Position numbers and translations under genes: made by a program
Part shown: positions 10,940 to 20,341 of the stretch, piece after piece
Position numbering within the stretch: position 1 is the first letter of the stretch
Layout: the number at the start of each line of letters is the position of its first letter
Notes under the pieces: model-generated
Database searches by the model: none
What the model saw: the letters and a program-made list of their open reading frames with translations, nothing else
What the model was told of the DNA's origin: nothing
From: Euphorbia lathyris
Lineage: Eukaryota; Streptophyta; Magnoliopsida; Malpighiales; Euphorbiaceae
Length of the DNA: 64,000 nt
Direction of reading: 5' to 3'
Assembly: GCF_963576675.1 (NCBI RefSeq)
Contig: NC_088914.1
Span: 82,334,441-82,398,440, forward strand

Positions 10940-11738
10940 TAGTGGTGCGCGTGGTCGGTTAACCAGTCCATTAAGGTTAATTCGGTCGGTTAACCATTTA
11001 TCGGTTTTTTGAAAACACTAACCATACACTAGTCCACTAAATTCGGTTAACCACTAATCGGTTAACTAATTATTTCGGTCGGTTAACCTTTTATTTCGGT
11101 TTCTAACCATTAGTAAATAAAATAATAATAATAATAAAACTTTTAATTTTTATTGTGAGTAGAACGACGGGTTAATGGCGAGTTGAAGAGATTAACAACA
11201 TAGAGAGATATGTGTGCATTATGTACGTGTGGACTATGGATTGGACACTAGATGTTTCCCTTACAACAACTTTTTAAGGCATTAAATTACTATTTTTTTG
11301 GACTAGAATTCTTATCATCCGTGCTTTACCAACTAAGCCCTATCCATTTATATTAATTTCACTAATTATCTACTTTATGACAAATTTGATAGTACACAAC
11401 ATTTGGGATGAAATATTCCATCATTGAGTCTTAATTACCAAAAATAATTAGTGTTTCTTATTAAATTTGCTATTGATCCCTATGTTTATTTTAAGTGGGA
11501 TAAAGTACAATTATATGTATAAATATAAATATAAATAAATATATTTTTATATATTTAATTGAATTCGATCGGTTTCGGTTAACCGCGGTTTTTAGAATAT
11601 GAAAACCGTAACCGTAACCATTAACCACTATTTTTAAAATTAAAAACCATACACTAGTCCATCGGTTTCGGTTAACCTTATTTTCGGGTTGGTTTCGGGT
11701 TTGTTTTTCGGTTTTACGGATTTTTGTGTGCACCCCTA
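10940..11738. mobile_element. Non-autonomous hAT-type element with GGTTAACC repeats
   Basis: A 799-bp element flanked by the exact 8-bp duplication GTAAAAGC (10932-10939 and 11739-11746). Ends: TAGTGGTGCGCG on the left and, on the minus strand, TAGGGGTGCACA on the right. Several CGGTTAACC motifs lie near both ends, like hAT subterminal repeats. There is no transposase. It is nested in the MULE. Confidence 0.85.
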
Positions 11739-11746
11739 GTAAAAGC

Positions 11747-12086
11747 TGTCATTTTCGAAATGGAATTTATCAATCTCTAGTGACATATCTATGTTATAAA
11801 CAGTGTGCAAAAGCATAGGTTGAGTTTCTCATCCGGCACAATAGAAATCGGAGTGTGTGGCTCTCCTGATTGCTGGAATGAAGACTGATGCGATAATCCG
11901 ATGCACCAAATCTAAAATCCCTCGTCCGTGGTTGATATCGATCAGAACCTTGCATATGATTCTTAAATGAGTTGTTATTCTCCATCAGTGGAAAATATTG
12001 AATGGAACTCAAGACTTTGATGTCAGAATCAAAACGCTTAATTTGGAAAAGGATTTGAAAGAAAGCCCATAAATTTCAATGTTCAG
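11747..12086 (-). other. MULE internal segment with possible captured coding fragment
   Basis: Unique MULE interior between two nested insertions. On the minus strand a frame is open over 11794-12030 and reads FDSDIKVLSSIQYFPLMEN, then GSDRYQPRTRDFRFGASDY. The residue mix looks protein-like, but I do not recognise the family and there is no ATG at the natural start. It could be a host exon captured by the element (Pack-MULE style) or chance. Confidence 0.3.
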
Positions 12087-13218
12087 TGTCACGGACACAG
12101 CCTCTTGACTATCTGTCGACCGTGCGGCACTAGTAATTTCACCCCTATTACTAGTTCAGCCTTAACCTCGTATGCTTAGCTACCACGCTAGGCAACGTTA
12201 TGCAGCGGAAAAACAGGATCTTGCACAAATGCTAAGTGAGGAAAACACTCTTATATTAGAAAAGAATGCTTTACAAAGGATAGCTTACAAAGTAGCACTC
12301 ACACTTGCTCACACTTTGTGATTTTTGTGATGATGTTTACAAATGAACCCTTCCCTCCTATTTATAGGCAACCTAGGAAGGTTCTAGAATACTTTACACA
12401 AATAAAATCCTAGAATATTCTAGAGAAAGAACAAATAAGAAACATAAAGAAAGGTTGGGACATTTCTCCTTTGTCCCTAGAAGCTTCTCGGACCATTCCT
12501 GCACTTTCCGGAATATTTCTCGTACCTTCCGAACTATTCCGACACGTTTTGGCACATTTCGGCACGCCCCGGACCAATCTGGCACGTTCCGGAAGTTTCT
12601 GGCCCGTTCTGGCACGCTCCGGGCCCGTCTGGAATTTTCTGGGCCCGTAGCTCGGCATCCTGAGGTTCAGTAGGCGAAGTCTCCCGCAGCTCCTGGCCGT
12701 CGCTCGCACCTTCTGGCAGCCCCTGGGCCTGCTGCCTGCTCGCCCCGCACGAACCGAGGTTCTTTGTGCCTACTGGCACGCACACGGGCCCGACGGCTCC
12801 AGCTCGGGCCCGTACTTTTCCACCATGGCAATTTTTGCCATACTTAACATTTCCCCCGCACATCCTTGAGCACATAACTCCATAATGATCCCAAGGAATC
12901 ACATACCAAATATGAAGACATTTGGAATCGTCTAGACATACCTTAGGAAAACATGTGGTGTGTGGGCTTGACAATGTTCACCGACAGTGTGTCCCAAGTT
13001 GGTATAAGACACACTATAGGGGGGACCTTCTCTTGGCCAAATCCTCCCCCGGCTGCCTTGTGCACGATTGCACATACAATTGGCCCGATGTCCACCGGCA
13101 TGTCCTGCATGGTCCCGATGAACAGGAAAATGACCGTTTTGCCCCTGGCTCCTTTCTCTTAGCCCTTTGGGCATTTGGCTCGGGCCTTCCCACGAATGAC
13201 TTTAGGCGGGCCGTGACA
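12087..13218 (-). mobile_element. Solo LTR, nested in the MULE
   Basis: 1132 bp with TGTCACGG at one end and its complement CCGTGACA at the other, flanked by TCAG on both sides (4 bp, perhaps an imperfect 5-bp duplication). No internal retroelement sequence is present, so it is a solo LTR left by LTR-LTR recombination. A TATA box, TATAAATA on the minus strand (12359-12366), sets the orientation: U3 to the right, R-U5 to the left. ORFs inside it are not genes. Confidence 0.75.
12478..12660. repeat. Degenerate CCGG/GGCAC motif run in solo LTR
   Basis: About 180 bp in which TTCYGG, GGCACG and CCGGA motifs recur every 10-12 bases. It lies in the U3 part, upstream of the TATA box on the minus strand, where enhancer repeats usually sit. 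Confidence 0.55.
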
Positions 13219-13310
13219 TCAGGCATAGGAAATTTAGATAATAACAACAATGAAAACTTGTATAATAATAATTTAAAAAAAAAAAGTAAGCTGCAAATTG
13301 ATTGAGGGGT

Positions 13311-13655
13311 CTATATAAAAAGAGAGATGAGTTAGAGAGGGAGGGGTTAGAGAGAGAAAGAAATTTGAAAAGAGAAAGAAATAGAGGGATGAGGATGAGG
13401 ATGAAGATGAAGGGTAAAAAAGAGAAAGGTAAAAATTAATTTTTTTTAATAATTGTGGGTCCCACTTTTAGTGATGATTTCAATAAAAAATGATAAGGTG
13501 GCGCGTTGACCATGCGTTGACCGGTCATTTTTACCTGCTGTACACCAAAGTAGGAGGTCACCTATAAGGTCGTACATATTAGTGTGACAAAATGGAGGTT
13601 GTACACCAAAGTGTGAAACAGAGCAAAGGTTGTACACCATTAATGAAATTTACCC
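13311..13655 (-). repeat. MULE right TIR
   Basis: 345 bp, inverted relative to the left TIR; ends TTTACCC at 13655. The left TIR is split by Copia-1, while this one is uninterrupted. Confidence 0.85.
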
Positions 13656-13665
13656 TTAATTTATG
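13656..13665. repeat. Target-site duplication, right (TTAATTTATG)
   Basis: Exact copy of 943-952. Exon 2 of the cupin gene starts four bases further on. Confidence 0.9.
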
Positions 13666-13669
13666 ACCG

Positions 13670-13848
13670 GGAGTGGAAAGCTGAGCTGGTCAGATGATGG
13701 AAAAGAAATGAGGAGAATGGAGATTAAAAGAGGAGATGTTTATAGGTTATATGCAGGTTCTGTTTTCTTTGTGCAGAGTAATTTAGAGACTGAGAGGCAA
13801 AATCTCAGGATTTATTCTATCTATTCAAATACAGATGAAGACATCTAT
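13670..13848 (+). CDS. Cupin exon 2 (acceptor lost)
   Basis: Continues VNTG with SGKLSWSDDGKEMRRMEI, then GDVYRLYAGSVFFVQSN and DEDIY. It ends before the donor GTACTA. The start is set by frame: G877 plus GG13670 makes the Gly codon. The two bases before it are CG (13668-13669) where AG is required. The sequence GACCG next to an expected GACAG suggests one A-to-C substitution. No nearby AG keeps the frame. Confidence 0.7.
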
Positions 13849-13932
13849 GTACTAATTTCTGTTCTTACTCTCATTCATTAGGGATAAAATGCAAAATACA
13901 GATTTGACTAGTTTAAGGGCAAAATTTTGCAG

Positions 13933-14319
13933 GTGGGAGCATATTCAAGCATAAGTGATCTGGTGCTTGGATTTGACAGGAAACTACTGAAATCAGCATT
14001 TAATGCTGGAGATGATGTGGTAGAAGAAATGGTAAATGCAAGCAGACCAGAAGCTATAGTGCATGCAATGCCTGAGGAGGAGAAGAAGAAATCAATATTC
14101 AAAGAAATTGAAGCAAGAATTGTAAAAGCTGTGATTGGAAACACTGATTCCCCTTTTTATGATTTCAGTAATGGCAAAAAGAAAAGCAAGACATTCAACA
14201 TTCTTGAAGCTAATCCTGATTTTGAGAACTGTAATGGCTGGAGTGTTACTGTGGATAGAAAGGACTTGAAATCTCTCAGACACACTAATATTGGCATTTT
14301 CATGGTCAATTTGACTAAG
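13933..14319 (+). CDS. Cupin exon 3
   Basis: Acceptor TTTTGCAG, then VGAYSSISDLVLGFDRKLLK through a KKSKTFNILEANPDF block to IGIFMVNLTK before the donor GTAAAA. It covers the inter-cupin linker and the start of the C-terminal cupin. No lesion is visible inside it. Confidence 0.85.
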
Positions 14320-14371
14320 GTAAAAAGAATTAACATTAGATCATTTTTAACAGGTGGGTTTTGATTTGCAG

Positions 14372-15413
14372 GGATCAATGATGGGGCCACATTGGAATCC
14401 ATTGGCTACAGAGATAGCAATAGTTGTACAAGGGGAAGGGATGATAAAGGTGGTTTGTGGAAGCAATGCAAATGAGACAGAATGCAAGAACATGAGGTTT
14501 AGAGTTAAAGAAGGAGATGTTTTTACAGTACCAAGATTTCATCCAATGGCTCAAATGTCATTCAACAATGATACATTTGTGTTTATGGGATTTAGCACAT
14601 CAACAAGGAGGAATTACCCTCAATTTTTAGCTGGGAAAAGCTCTGTTCTTCAGACTTTGAGTAGAGACATTTTGGCTTTGTCTTTTAATGTGACTAACAC
14701 TACCATTGATGCTCTCTTGACTCCTCAGGAGGAAGCAATCATATTGGATTGCACTTCTTGTGCTGAGGAAGAGGAATTGAAAATGGTAAAAGAATGGGAG
14801 GAAGAGAAAGCTAGAGAGAGAGGAGAGGAGAGGAAGAGGGAGAAAGAGAAAAGAAGAAGAAGAAGAAGAAGAGAGGAAGAGGGAGGAAGAAAAGAAGGGG
14901 AAAGAAGAGGAGAGAAAGAGGGAGGAAGAGGAGGCTGCTAAGAAGAGAGAAGAGGAAGAAGAAGCAGAGAGGGAGAGAAGGGAGAGAGAAAAAGAGGAAG
15001 CAGAAAAGGAGCGAGAAGAGGAGCGAAAAAGACAAGAAGAGGAGGCCATGAGAGAGCAAGAAGAGGCTAAGAGAGAACAAGAAGAAAGGAGAAGGAAGCA
15101 AAAAGAAAAGGAAGAAGCAGCAAAGAAGGAGAAGGAAAGAGAAAAAGAAGAAGCTGAGAGAAGGGAGAAAGAAAGAGAGGAAGAAGAAACACGGCAAGAA
15201 GAGGAACGGAGAAGAAGAGAAAAACAAGAAAAACGAGCAAGGAAAGAGCAAGAAGCGGCCAGGAGAAGAAGACATAAGGAAAAGGAAGCAGCAGCAAAGA
15301 AGGAGAAGGAAAGAGAAAGTGAAGGTGAAGGAGAAGCAGAGGAAAATGGAGTAGGAGGCATGAGAGAAGAGATAAGCAGAAGAATAGCTGCAAGAAGATT
15401 GTGGAAGGCTTAA
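14372..15413 (+). CDS. Cupin exon 4: C-terminal barrel and acidic/basic tail
   Basis: Acceptor GATTTGCAG, then GSMMGPHWNPLATEI and VVQGEGMIKVVCG, EGDVFTVPRFHPMAQ and the end of the second cupin barrel. A tail of alternating Glu, Arg and Lys follows. The barrel frame stops at 14939-14941. The neighbouring frame is open from before 14883 to 15413 and has a far more typical tail rich in EEERKR and ending RRIAARRLWKA. A one-base slip in the AGA/GAA microsatellite at 14830-14880 is the likely cause. A sequencing error in this purine run is possible. Confidence 0.75.
14814..15340 (+). repeat. Purine-rich low-complexity tract
   Basis: Over 500 bp of almost pure A and G encoding the Glu/Arg/Lys tail. 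The Ser/Leu/Phe-rich ORFs on the opposite strand are its shadows. Confidence 0.9.
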
Positions 15414-16629
15414 GCTAAGGGTGCATCTGAAAGAGATCCTCAGACAGATCCTATGTACATGAAAATAAAAGCTTCTCATCTGTTATGTCCTGTTTTTTCT
15501 AAGCTTTTTATTCCTTCATGTCAATAAGCTCTTTGATCTTTGCACAGACATCATGTGCAAAGTCTTTGTAAGATAAGTTTTTGGAATCTATTTTTCTTGG
15601 CAAGTCTGTGTGAGCTCTTATTTGATAGTATCAAAATGGGTTATCATCTCATAAAATCTCCTGTTAGAAATATCTTCAAGCTAATGAATTTCAATACCTA
15701 TTTCTGAGTCACAAATTCCTAATATCTAGCTAAACATTGGCCACATGAAGCAAAGAAAATAAAACTAAAACCTTGAGATGGGTAAATTCCTGTTGATCAG
15801 GTATAGTTAATATTCTGAAATAGGCAACCATATTTAGTCATAATAATCATATAAAGAGTCAATCTGGGTCTTCAATTTAGCTCTAAAGCAATCTCCATAT
15901 CAATTTCATTTTAGAACTTCATACCAATTTGATATTTCACCAGTCACGCTTAGTTTACAGTGGTAAAATACATCTATTATCAGAGGGTTATTAACATTAT
16001 GATCTCTAATTTCTATTTAGTTTTTAGATCAAGAATTATAGGGAATTATGGGGTTAGTTATAGGGTTCTCTTAGATTCAAGAATTATAAGGTTAGTTATA
16101 GGGTTTACATTCTGTCATATTAAAGTCTAAATCAATGAAGTCCAAATGACTTTCTTTTATTGATGTTACAAAACAATTATGATCAAATACCGAATTTTTG
16201 TTAGATTTGGATTTCAATATTAAAGAAATGTAAAATTCAAGGATATATGTTAGTAGCATTTTATCTTGTTGATTTGTAAGCATTTATGTATAGAAAATTT
16301 CAGGAACTCTCAGACAATCGATGGATTTTATGCTGGTTAATTATCAAAAGTGATCAATTATGCTTAAAACTAGTCTTAGCAATACCATATCAAAAGGCCA
16401 TTCCATCAAGTAAAACAATAATTTTCAACTGAGCGAAGGACAGGTTCATCAATGAAACATAGTTATCAAAAATGCAAAACTTCATTAAAGTAAGGGAAGA
16501 CATTAATGAGTATTTTGCTCAACTAGGTTTATTGACAAAGAGAGAGACAGTACCTTCTACTAACCTACAAGGCAAAAGAATGCATCAAAGTACAACTAAT
16601 TGGCGCAGCAACATACCAGACGACATAAT
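15414..16629. other. Region between cupin gene and PP2C gene
   Basis: Probable 3' UTR of the cupin (AATAAA-like signal near 15463), then AT-rich sequence. The last 50-150 bp are the probable 3' UTR of the convergent PP2C gene. No other gene is seen. Confidence 0.6.
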
Positions 16630-16926
16630 TCACACCGTGTTAGAGCTCCTTATGCATGACACGACAACAGTTATATCGTCAAGTTTACCGCCATAGTATC
16701 GGAACCCAGCTTCTTGAGCAGCAGATGAAAAAGGTGTCTGCCGGTTCTTGTCAAGTGCTCGTTGACGTGCCAAAGCTGCAATCTTCTGGGCTGTTGATTG
16801 AGGCGCTAAACCAGCTCTTGCAGCATGAACAACAATGGCAGTGACCTCGTTGTTATACAAGTTGTCGAATAATCCGTCGGTGCCAGCGATAATTATATCA
16901 CCGGAAGAAACAGGAAATGTGAAAAC
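16630..16926 (-). CDS. PP2C exon 4 (C-terminal)
   Basis: Acceptor TGGTTTCAG, then VFTFPVSSGDIIIAGTDG and AQKIAALARQRALDKNRQ to YYGGKLDDITVVVSCIRSS and a TGA at 16632-16630. It holds the last two metal-binding aspartates. Confidence 0.93.
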   Translation of the reverse strand, partial: VFTFPVSSGDIIIAGTDGLFDNLYNNEVTAIVVHAARAGLAPQSTAQKIAALARQRALDKNRQTPFSSAAQEAGFRYYGGKLDDITVVVSCIRSSNTV

Positions 16927-19323
16927 CTGAAACCATTTGGTTCCAAAAGGATGATTAAAATAAAGCAACCAACAGGCTTTTCTTCAAATTTTCATATTAT
17001 TTGCTCATCCAGCCAAAGCAATTCCTTGTGGAGGGAAAAACTGACCTGTCCGGAGCTGGGTAAATCGCCACTGCCTCCGCTCTCAAGTTGGTATGTAAAA
17101 TTGAAACCGTGCTGCTGCACAGGGGATTGGAATACGGTGTGCCCATCTCGAACCACCATAAACCCACTGTCTCCTAGATTAATAGCATTTATTCCCTGAA
17201 AAAATAATACAGATGAAATGTGGTTTCAAACCATAAAGTTCTATTGTTCCGTCATATTTGAAGAAATACAGGAGAGCTGAAAACGGGAGCTTTGAGAAAT
17301 TCATAGTAATGGGTGACCCTGAGACATTGCTCACATCCTTAAACTTGAACAAATTCGAAGTCTTGACTAGCGAGTAGTGGCAAATAATAAACTATCGATT
17401 TCTTATGTTAATCCGGACTCAACAACATCTTATCCTAGAAAAGTAAAAGACATGGGAATAACACTTCATTATGCTTTTTGTTCATTAGAGTTAGAACCCT
17501 ACATTCCTCAAATAACAACGAGTACACAGCGAATCTGAAGAATAACCTTATTGGAACGGATGAAGATTCGTATTATAAGAGACCTCAATGGTACTAAGAA
17601 TAACCATCCAGATATCCAATGGAAAAAACAAATAGATATGACAATAAGAAACCTACACCCGTAAAGAGAAGAGAGCTGACCTCATTTGTAAGTGCAATTA
17701 TACAGGCTGTTGATGAACCCGGAGCTTTTGTGCTTGAATGTGCCTTCTCCAGCACTCTGAATGGATCAATTGATCCCCTGGGCTCCTCTTCAATTGCACT
17801 TACTGAATTGGACATAAGTTCACGAGCATAATCTCCGGCGTTGATTCCAACATCTGCCCAACCCCCTACTCCATCTGCCACACCAATGGCTTGTTGCTCT
17901 TCACATATAAAGTGCGCATCTTCCCCACCCGTGGCCTCCTTATCAGGATGTGGCAAGTAACAAGATCCTGATATCAACTTCAATGTTCTGTCACCAAGAG
18001 CAATTCTCCAAATTAACACTGAGCAACTAAGTAACTACAAACATTTTGTTAGTTAAAGCCTAGTTTCATTAGCATAGTTCTCAAAGAAAGGTGACACTCT
18101 CTAATTTGAATATGCATACTATCATAAAGCCAGCAATACAGGATTTGTTTGAACATAAATAATAGGAATAAGATCCAAATTTGCATCTATCATTTTTTGA
18201 GAGTGCAGAATTACCCTAATGTACGAAATGGTAAATTGAAGGAAAATTTTACTTCTATGTAACGGAAAATGCTGCTTTAACCATTATTTAATGGTCACAT
18301 CGAACTTCCAAACATCAATTATGTCTAAAATGTTTAATGTGTTACTAACATAGTTGCAAATAACCTGTCAAATGTCAACAACTAAATCTGCTATATATAA
18401 GTTAATCATAAAACAATTACAGAAGTGTCTAAATTGTTTAATGTGTTAACAATCTACCAAAATGGCTTGTTTGGAATGTCAGATGTGGCAGTCAAAACAG
18501 GGCATTCTGAATTCATGTTGGGCATGAGTAATTGATCTTGCTTAAAAACATATGGAGGTAAATTTTCACCATTTTGTATGTTACATGTAAATCTACACTT
18601 CCCCAAAATGATAGGAGCAAATTTGGACCTTATCCCACCAAGTAACTACATACAATTTGTTCGTTAAAACCTAGTTTCATTAACATACTTCTCAAAGAAG
18701 GGTGAAACTCTCTAACTTCAATATGCGTATTATCATAAAACCAGAATAACAGGGTTTGTTCCAACTTCAAACAAATTGCAAAGGCAACAATATAAATCAT
18801 AAAGTAGTAGATAACTTCAACGAACAGAAGATAAGAGCACTTACTGGCCAGATACCAGAGTGGAATTTACTGGCTGTTCCTCCTTAGAATTCCCATCAAA
18901 CGACATATCACGAGCGGCCCCAAATTGAAGAGAAGACAAGGTGTTGAAGTTTTTCAACAATGGCCTAGACCCAAAATTATTCAAAAATCCGACCTTTCTT
19001 GAGTACCCACAAACCAACCGACTTTTGGGCAATTCCCCATTAATCATTCTCACGCTCGATTTCAAACAATTAGCTCTACTTCCATCGGCGAAAAACGCAC
19101 CGCTAGGTTTGGAGAAGTCCAATCCATTCCCACAAGTAGTAATAATATCATCCACATGAATATCGTTAAGAACAGGTTTAGAACCAGAGGCAGCCATAGA
19201 ATAGCCACCAAGAGAACGCCTAACTGAGAAATTACTGGGATTAAACAACGAAGAAGATGAATTCCTAGTAATTAACGCTGTCCTAAATCCTAAATTGAGC
19301 TTCACAAAGAAACCAGATGGCAT
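16630..19323 (-). CDS. PP2C-family phosphatase gene (PP2C 55/80-like), whole coding span
   Basis: Four coding exons on the minus strand (19323-18845, about 17987-17681, 17195-17046, 16926-16630) give about 410 residues. The catalytic half matches the small-PP2C group that includes Arabidopsis PP2C 55 (At4g16580) and PP2C 80 (At5g66720): SGSCYLPHPDKEATGGEDAH, IGVADGVGGWADVG, INLGDSGFMVVRDG, AGTDGLFDNLYNNEV and YYGGKLDDITVVVS. The metal-binding aspartates of the DG, GTDG and DD motifs are present. These enzymes remove phosphate from Ser/Thr with Mn/Mg and tend to be sent to chloroplasts or mitochondria. The N-terminal 150 residues are Ser/Arg/Asn-rich and weakly conserved, consistent with a targeting region. 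All junctions keep frame, so the gene looks functional. Confidence 0.93.
17046..17195 (-). CDS. PP2C exon 3
   Basis: Fifty codons between TTTTTCAG and GTCAGT: GINAINLGDSGFMVVRDG through VQQHGFNFTYQLESG to PSSGQ. Both introns are phase 0. Confidence 0.93.
17681..17987 (-). CDS. PP2C exon 2
   Basis: Encodes TLKLISGSCYLPHPDKEATG through VADGVGGWADVGINAGDYAR to STACIIALTNE, then donor GTCAGC. Two in-frame acceptors are possible: GACAG before 17987, or GGAG before 18005, which would add six residues (IALGDR). Either joins in frame to exon 1. Confidence 0.88.
18029..18164. repeat. Intron repeat, left copy
   Basis: About 135 bp (from AAGTAACTAC) directly before the MITE in PP2C intron 1. A diverged direct copy follows the MITE at about 18640-18770. 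Confidence 0.8.
18165..18636. mobile_element. MITE family A, copy 1 (PP2C intron 1)
   Basis: 472 bp with ends GGAATAAGATCCAAATTTGC and, inverted, GGGATAAGGTCCAAATTTGC (17 of 20 match). The interior matches the element at 22645-23140, for example TTAATGTGTTAC and GGAATGTC followed by a GA-type dinucleotide and TGGCAGTYA-like sequence. No clear short target duplication is visible. There is no coding capacity. Confidence 0.75.
18640..18770. repeat. Intron repeat, right copy
   Basis: Diverged direct copy of 18029-18164. It includes CCTAGTTTCATTA and CTCAAAGAA, in the same order and orientation. Confidence 0.8.
18845..19323 (-). CDS. PP2C exon 1 (N-terminal, targeting region)
   Basis: Starts at the ATG at 19323 (MPSGFFVKLNLGFRTALITR), rich in hydroxylated and basic residues and poor in acidic ones for the first 35 positions, as in organelle transit peptides. 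It ends after SGQ at the donor GTAAGT. The region between the start and the catalytic core is variable in this family. Confidence 0.85.
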
Positions 19324-19740
19324 CTTATCTCCTAAAACTAAAACCAAATAGCGCCGCTTCTTCAATTAATCCTTCGAATAAAAGGAGAATTCTCATCAGG
19401 AACCTGAAATGGGTATTTGGAATCCAAAATTGCTCAAAAACAGCAGAAAGAAAGAAATTGAAAATTCAATGGATAACGCTAAATAAGGAAAGGAACTAAA
19501 AATGGAAAAGAGATATTGAAGAAAAGACGCACCTTTTGGGTTATGAAGAGAGAGGAAAAATTGATGGAGGGAAAAAGGATTGAGATGTGAGAGTTTGGTT
19601 CAAATGGAAGCTCCGAAGATGGGTCTACCGGGTTGGGGTTGGGGTTGGGTTATCTCCGGAGCTTCTTCTCTCTCCAAATCTCTCTCTCTCCTCTCCCTTT
19701 CTTACTCTTCAAGAACAGTGTGAGAATGAGACGCCAAAAA
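19324..19740 (-). promoter_or_regulatory. PP2C 5' leader and promoter
   Basis: A likely 5'-UTR intron runs from donor GTGCGT (about 19532) to acceptor CATTTCAG (about 19403). Upstream, GA-rich sequence is typical of plant leaders. The plus strand holds GGG-TT-GGGG-TT-GGGG-TT-GGG at 19630-19649, a perfect G-quadruplex pattern, between inverted arms GAAGCTCCG (19607-19615) and CGGAGCTTC (19657-19665). UTR limits are inferred. Confidence 0.6.
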
Positions 19741-20089
19741 TATTTTGTTCTACTTTGAAAAGTCGGTACCCGCGTGTAATTTCCGTAACCCTATTTTTTT
19801 ATATTTCAAATTATTTATTTGTTATATATTTAAATTAAACAGGACATCCATAAATTTTATAAATAAATTTATATTCCACAAATTTAATAAATAAACATTA
19901 AAGATTTAAATTTCTAAATAATATAGGAGTAATACACAATTTAATAAAAAAAAAAGCACAAATTATGAAATATTTAATATTAAAACTCATCATTTCTATA
20001 AAAAAATATAAAAAATTGTCAATGACTGTTAGCTTATTACATTAACTATTGGCCGATTACTTTTTGGTTGGCTGATGATTGTGTAAATT

Positions 20090-20341
20090 TGTTTGGTAAA
20101 ATTTAGATAATTATTAATAGCTATTTATGAAAAATAACAAATAAGGACATGATAAAGTCATTAATTAAGGATAAAGGGTAGTTGGGGGGTAAAAATGTCA
20201 TTCGAAAAAAATAGAGCAATAACCTAATGGAAAAAGCTCATAAAACTAACTTTTTCAAAATTAGTTTTTTGGATCTAAAATTAGAGGTTTTGACTAGTCC
20301 AAACCTCTAATTTTACCCCAAAAAGCTTTTTACCAAACAAG
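20090..20341. mobile_element. Candidate small MITE
   Basis: TTGTTTGGTAAAA near 20090 is mirrored by TTTTTACCAAACAA at the right end, with AT-rich sequence between. No target duplication was found. Confidence 0.35.

Larger units (their letters stand above)
953..13655. mobile_element. Non-autonomous Mutator-like element in cupin intron 1
   Basis: The left end GGGTAACTTTCATC and the right end, read on the minus strand as GGGTAAATTTCATT, begin terminal inverted repeats of about 350 bp. The flanking direct repeat is 10 bp. The left TIR is split by a Copia insertion (953-1223 plus 10725-10803); the right TIR is 13311-13655. Removing the three nested insertions leaves about 1.25 kb with no transposase, so it is a non-autonomous MULE or MULE-MITE. 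Each TIR carries three copies of a GGTGTACA motif. The insertion lies 5 bp upstream of exon 2 of the cupin gene. Confidence 0.85.
635..15413 (+). pseudogene. Vicilin-like cupin gene, broken
   Basis: Four exons (635-877, 13670-13848, 13933-14319, 14372-15413) encode a bicupin of the vicilin-like family related to Arabidopsis At2g18540, which has a long Glu/Arg/Lys-rich tail. Family-typical stretches include EYGEISAVDIKSG, VLLHADMVFYVNTG, GDVYRLYAGSVFFVQSN, GAYSSISDLVLGFDRK and GSMMGPHWNPLATEI. Such proteins are secretory or vacuolar seed globulins. Several lesions argue that this copy is dead. The ATG at 635 opens a hydrophobic leader that hits a stop after about 23 codons and must shift by one base to join the cupin frame. 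The acceptor of exon 2 reads CG instead of AG. The tail is frameshifted near 14830-14880. Intron 1 holds a 12.7-kb transposon stack. A minor functional transcript starting at the ATG at 700 cannot be excluded. Confidence 0.8.

Noticed and set aside
12394..13305. ORFs of 70-146 codons in both strands
   Set aside because: They lie within a GC-rich solo LTR and overlap each other in many frames; no domain recognised.
14627..15479. Ser/Leu/Phe-rich minus-strand ORFs
   Set aside because: Shadows of the purine-rich Glu/Arg/Lys tail of the cupin gene.
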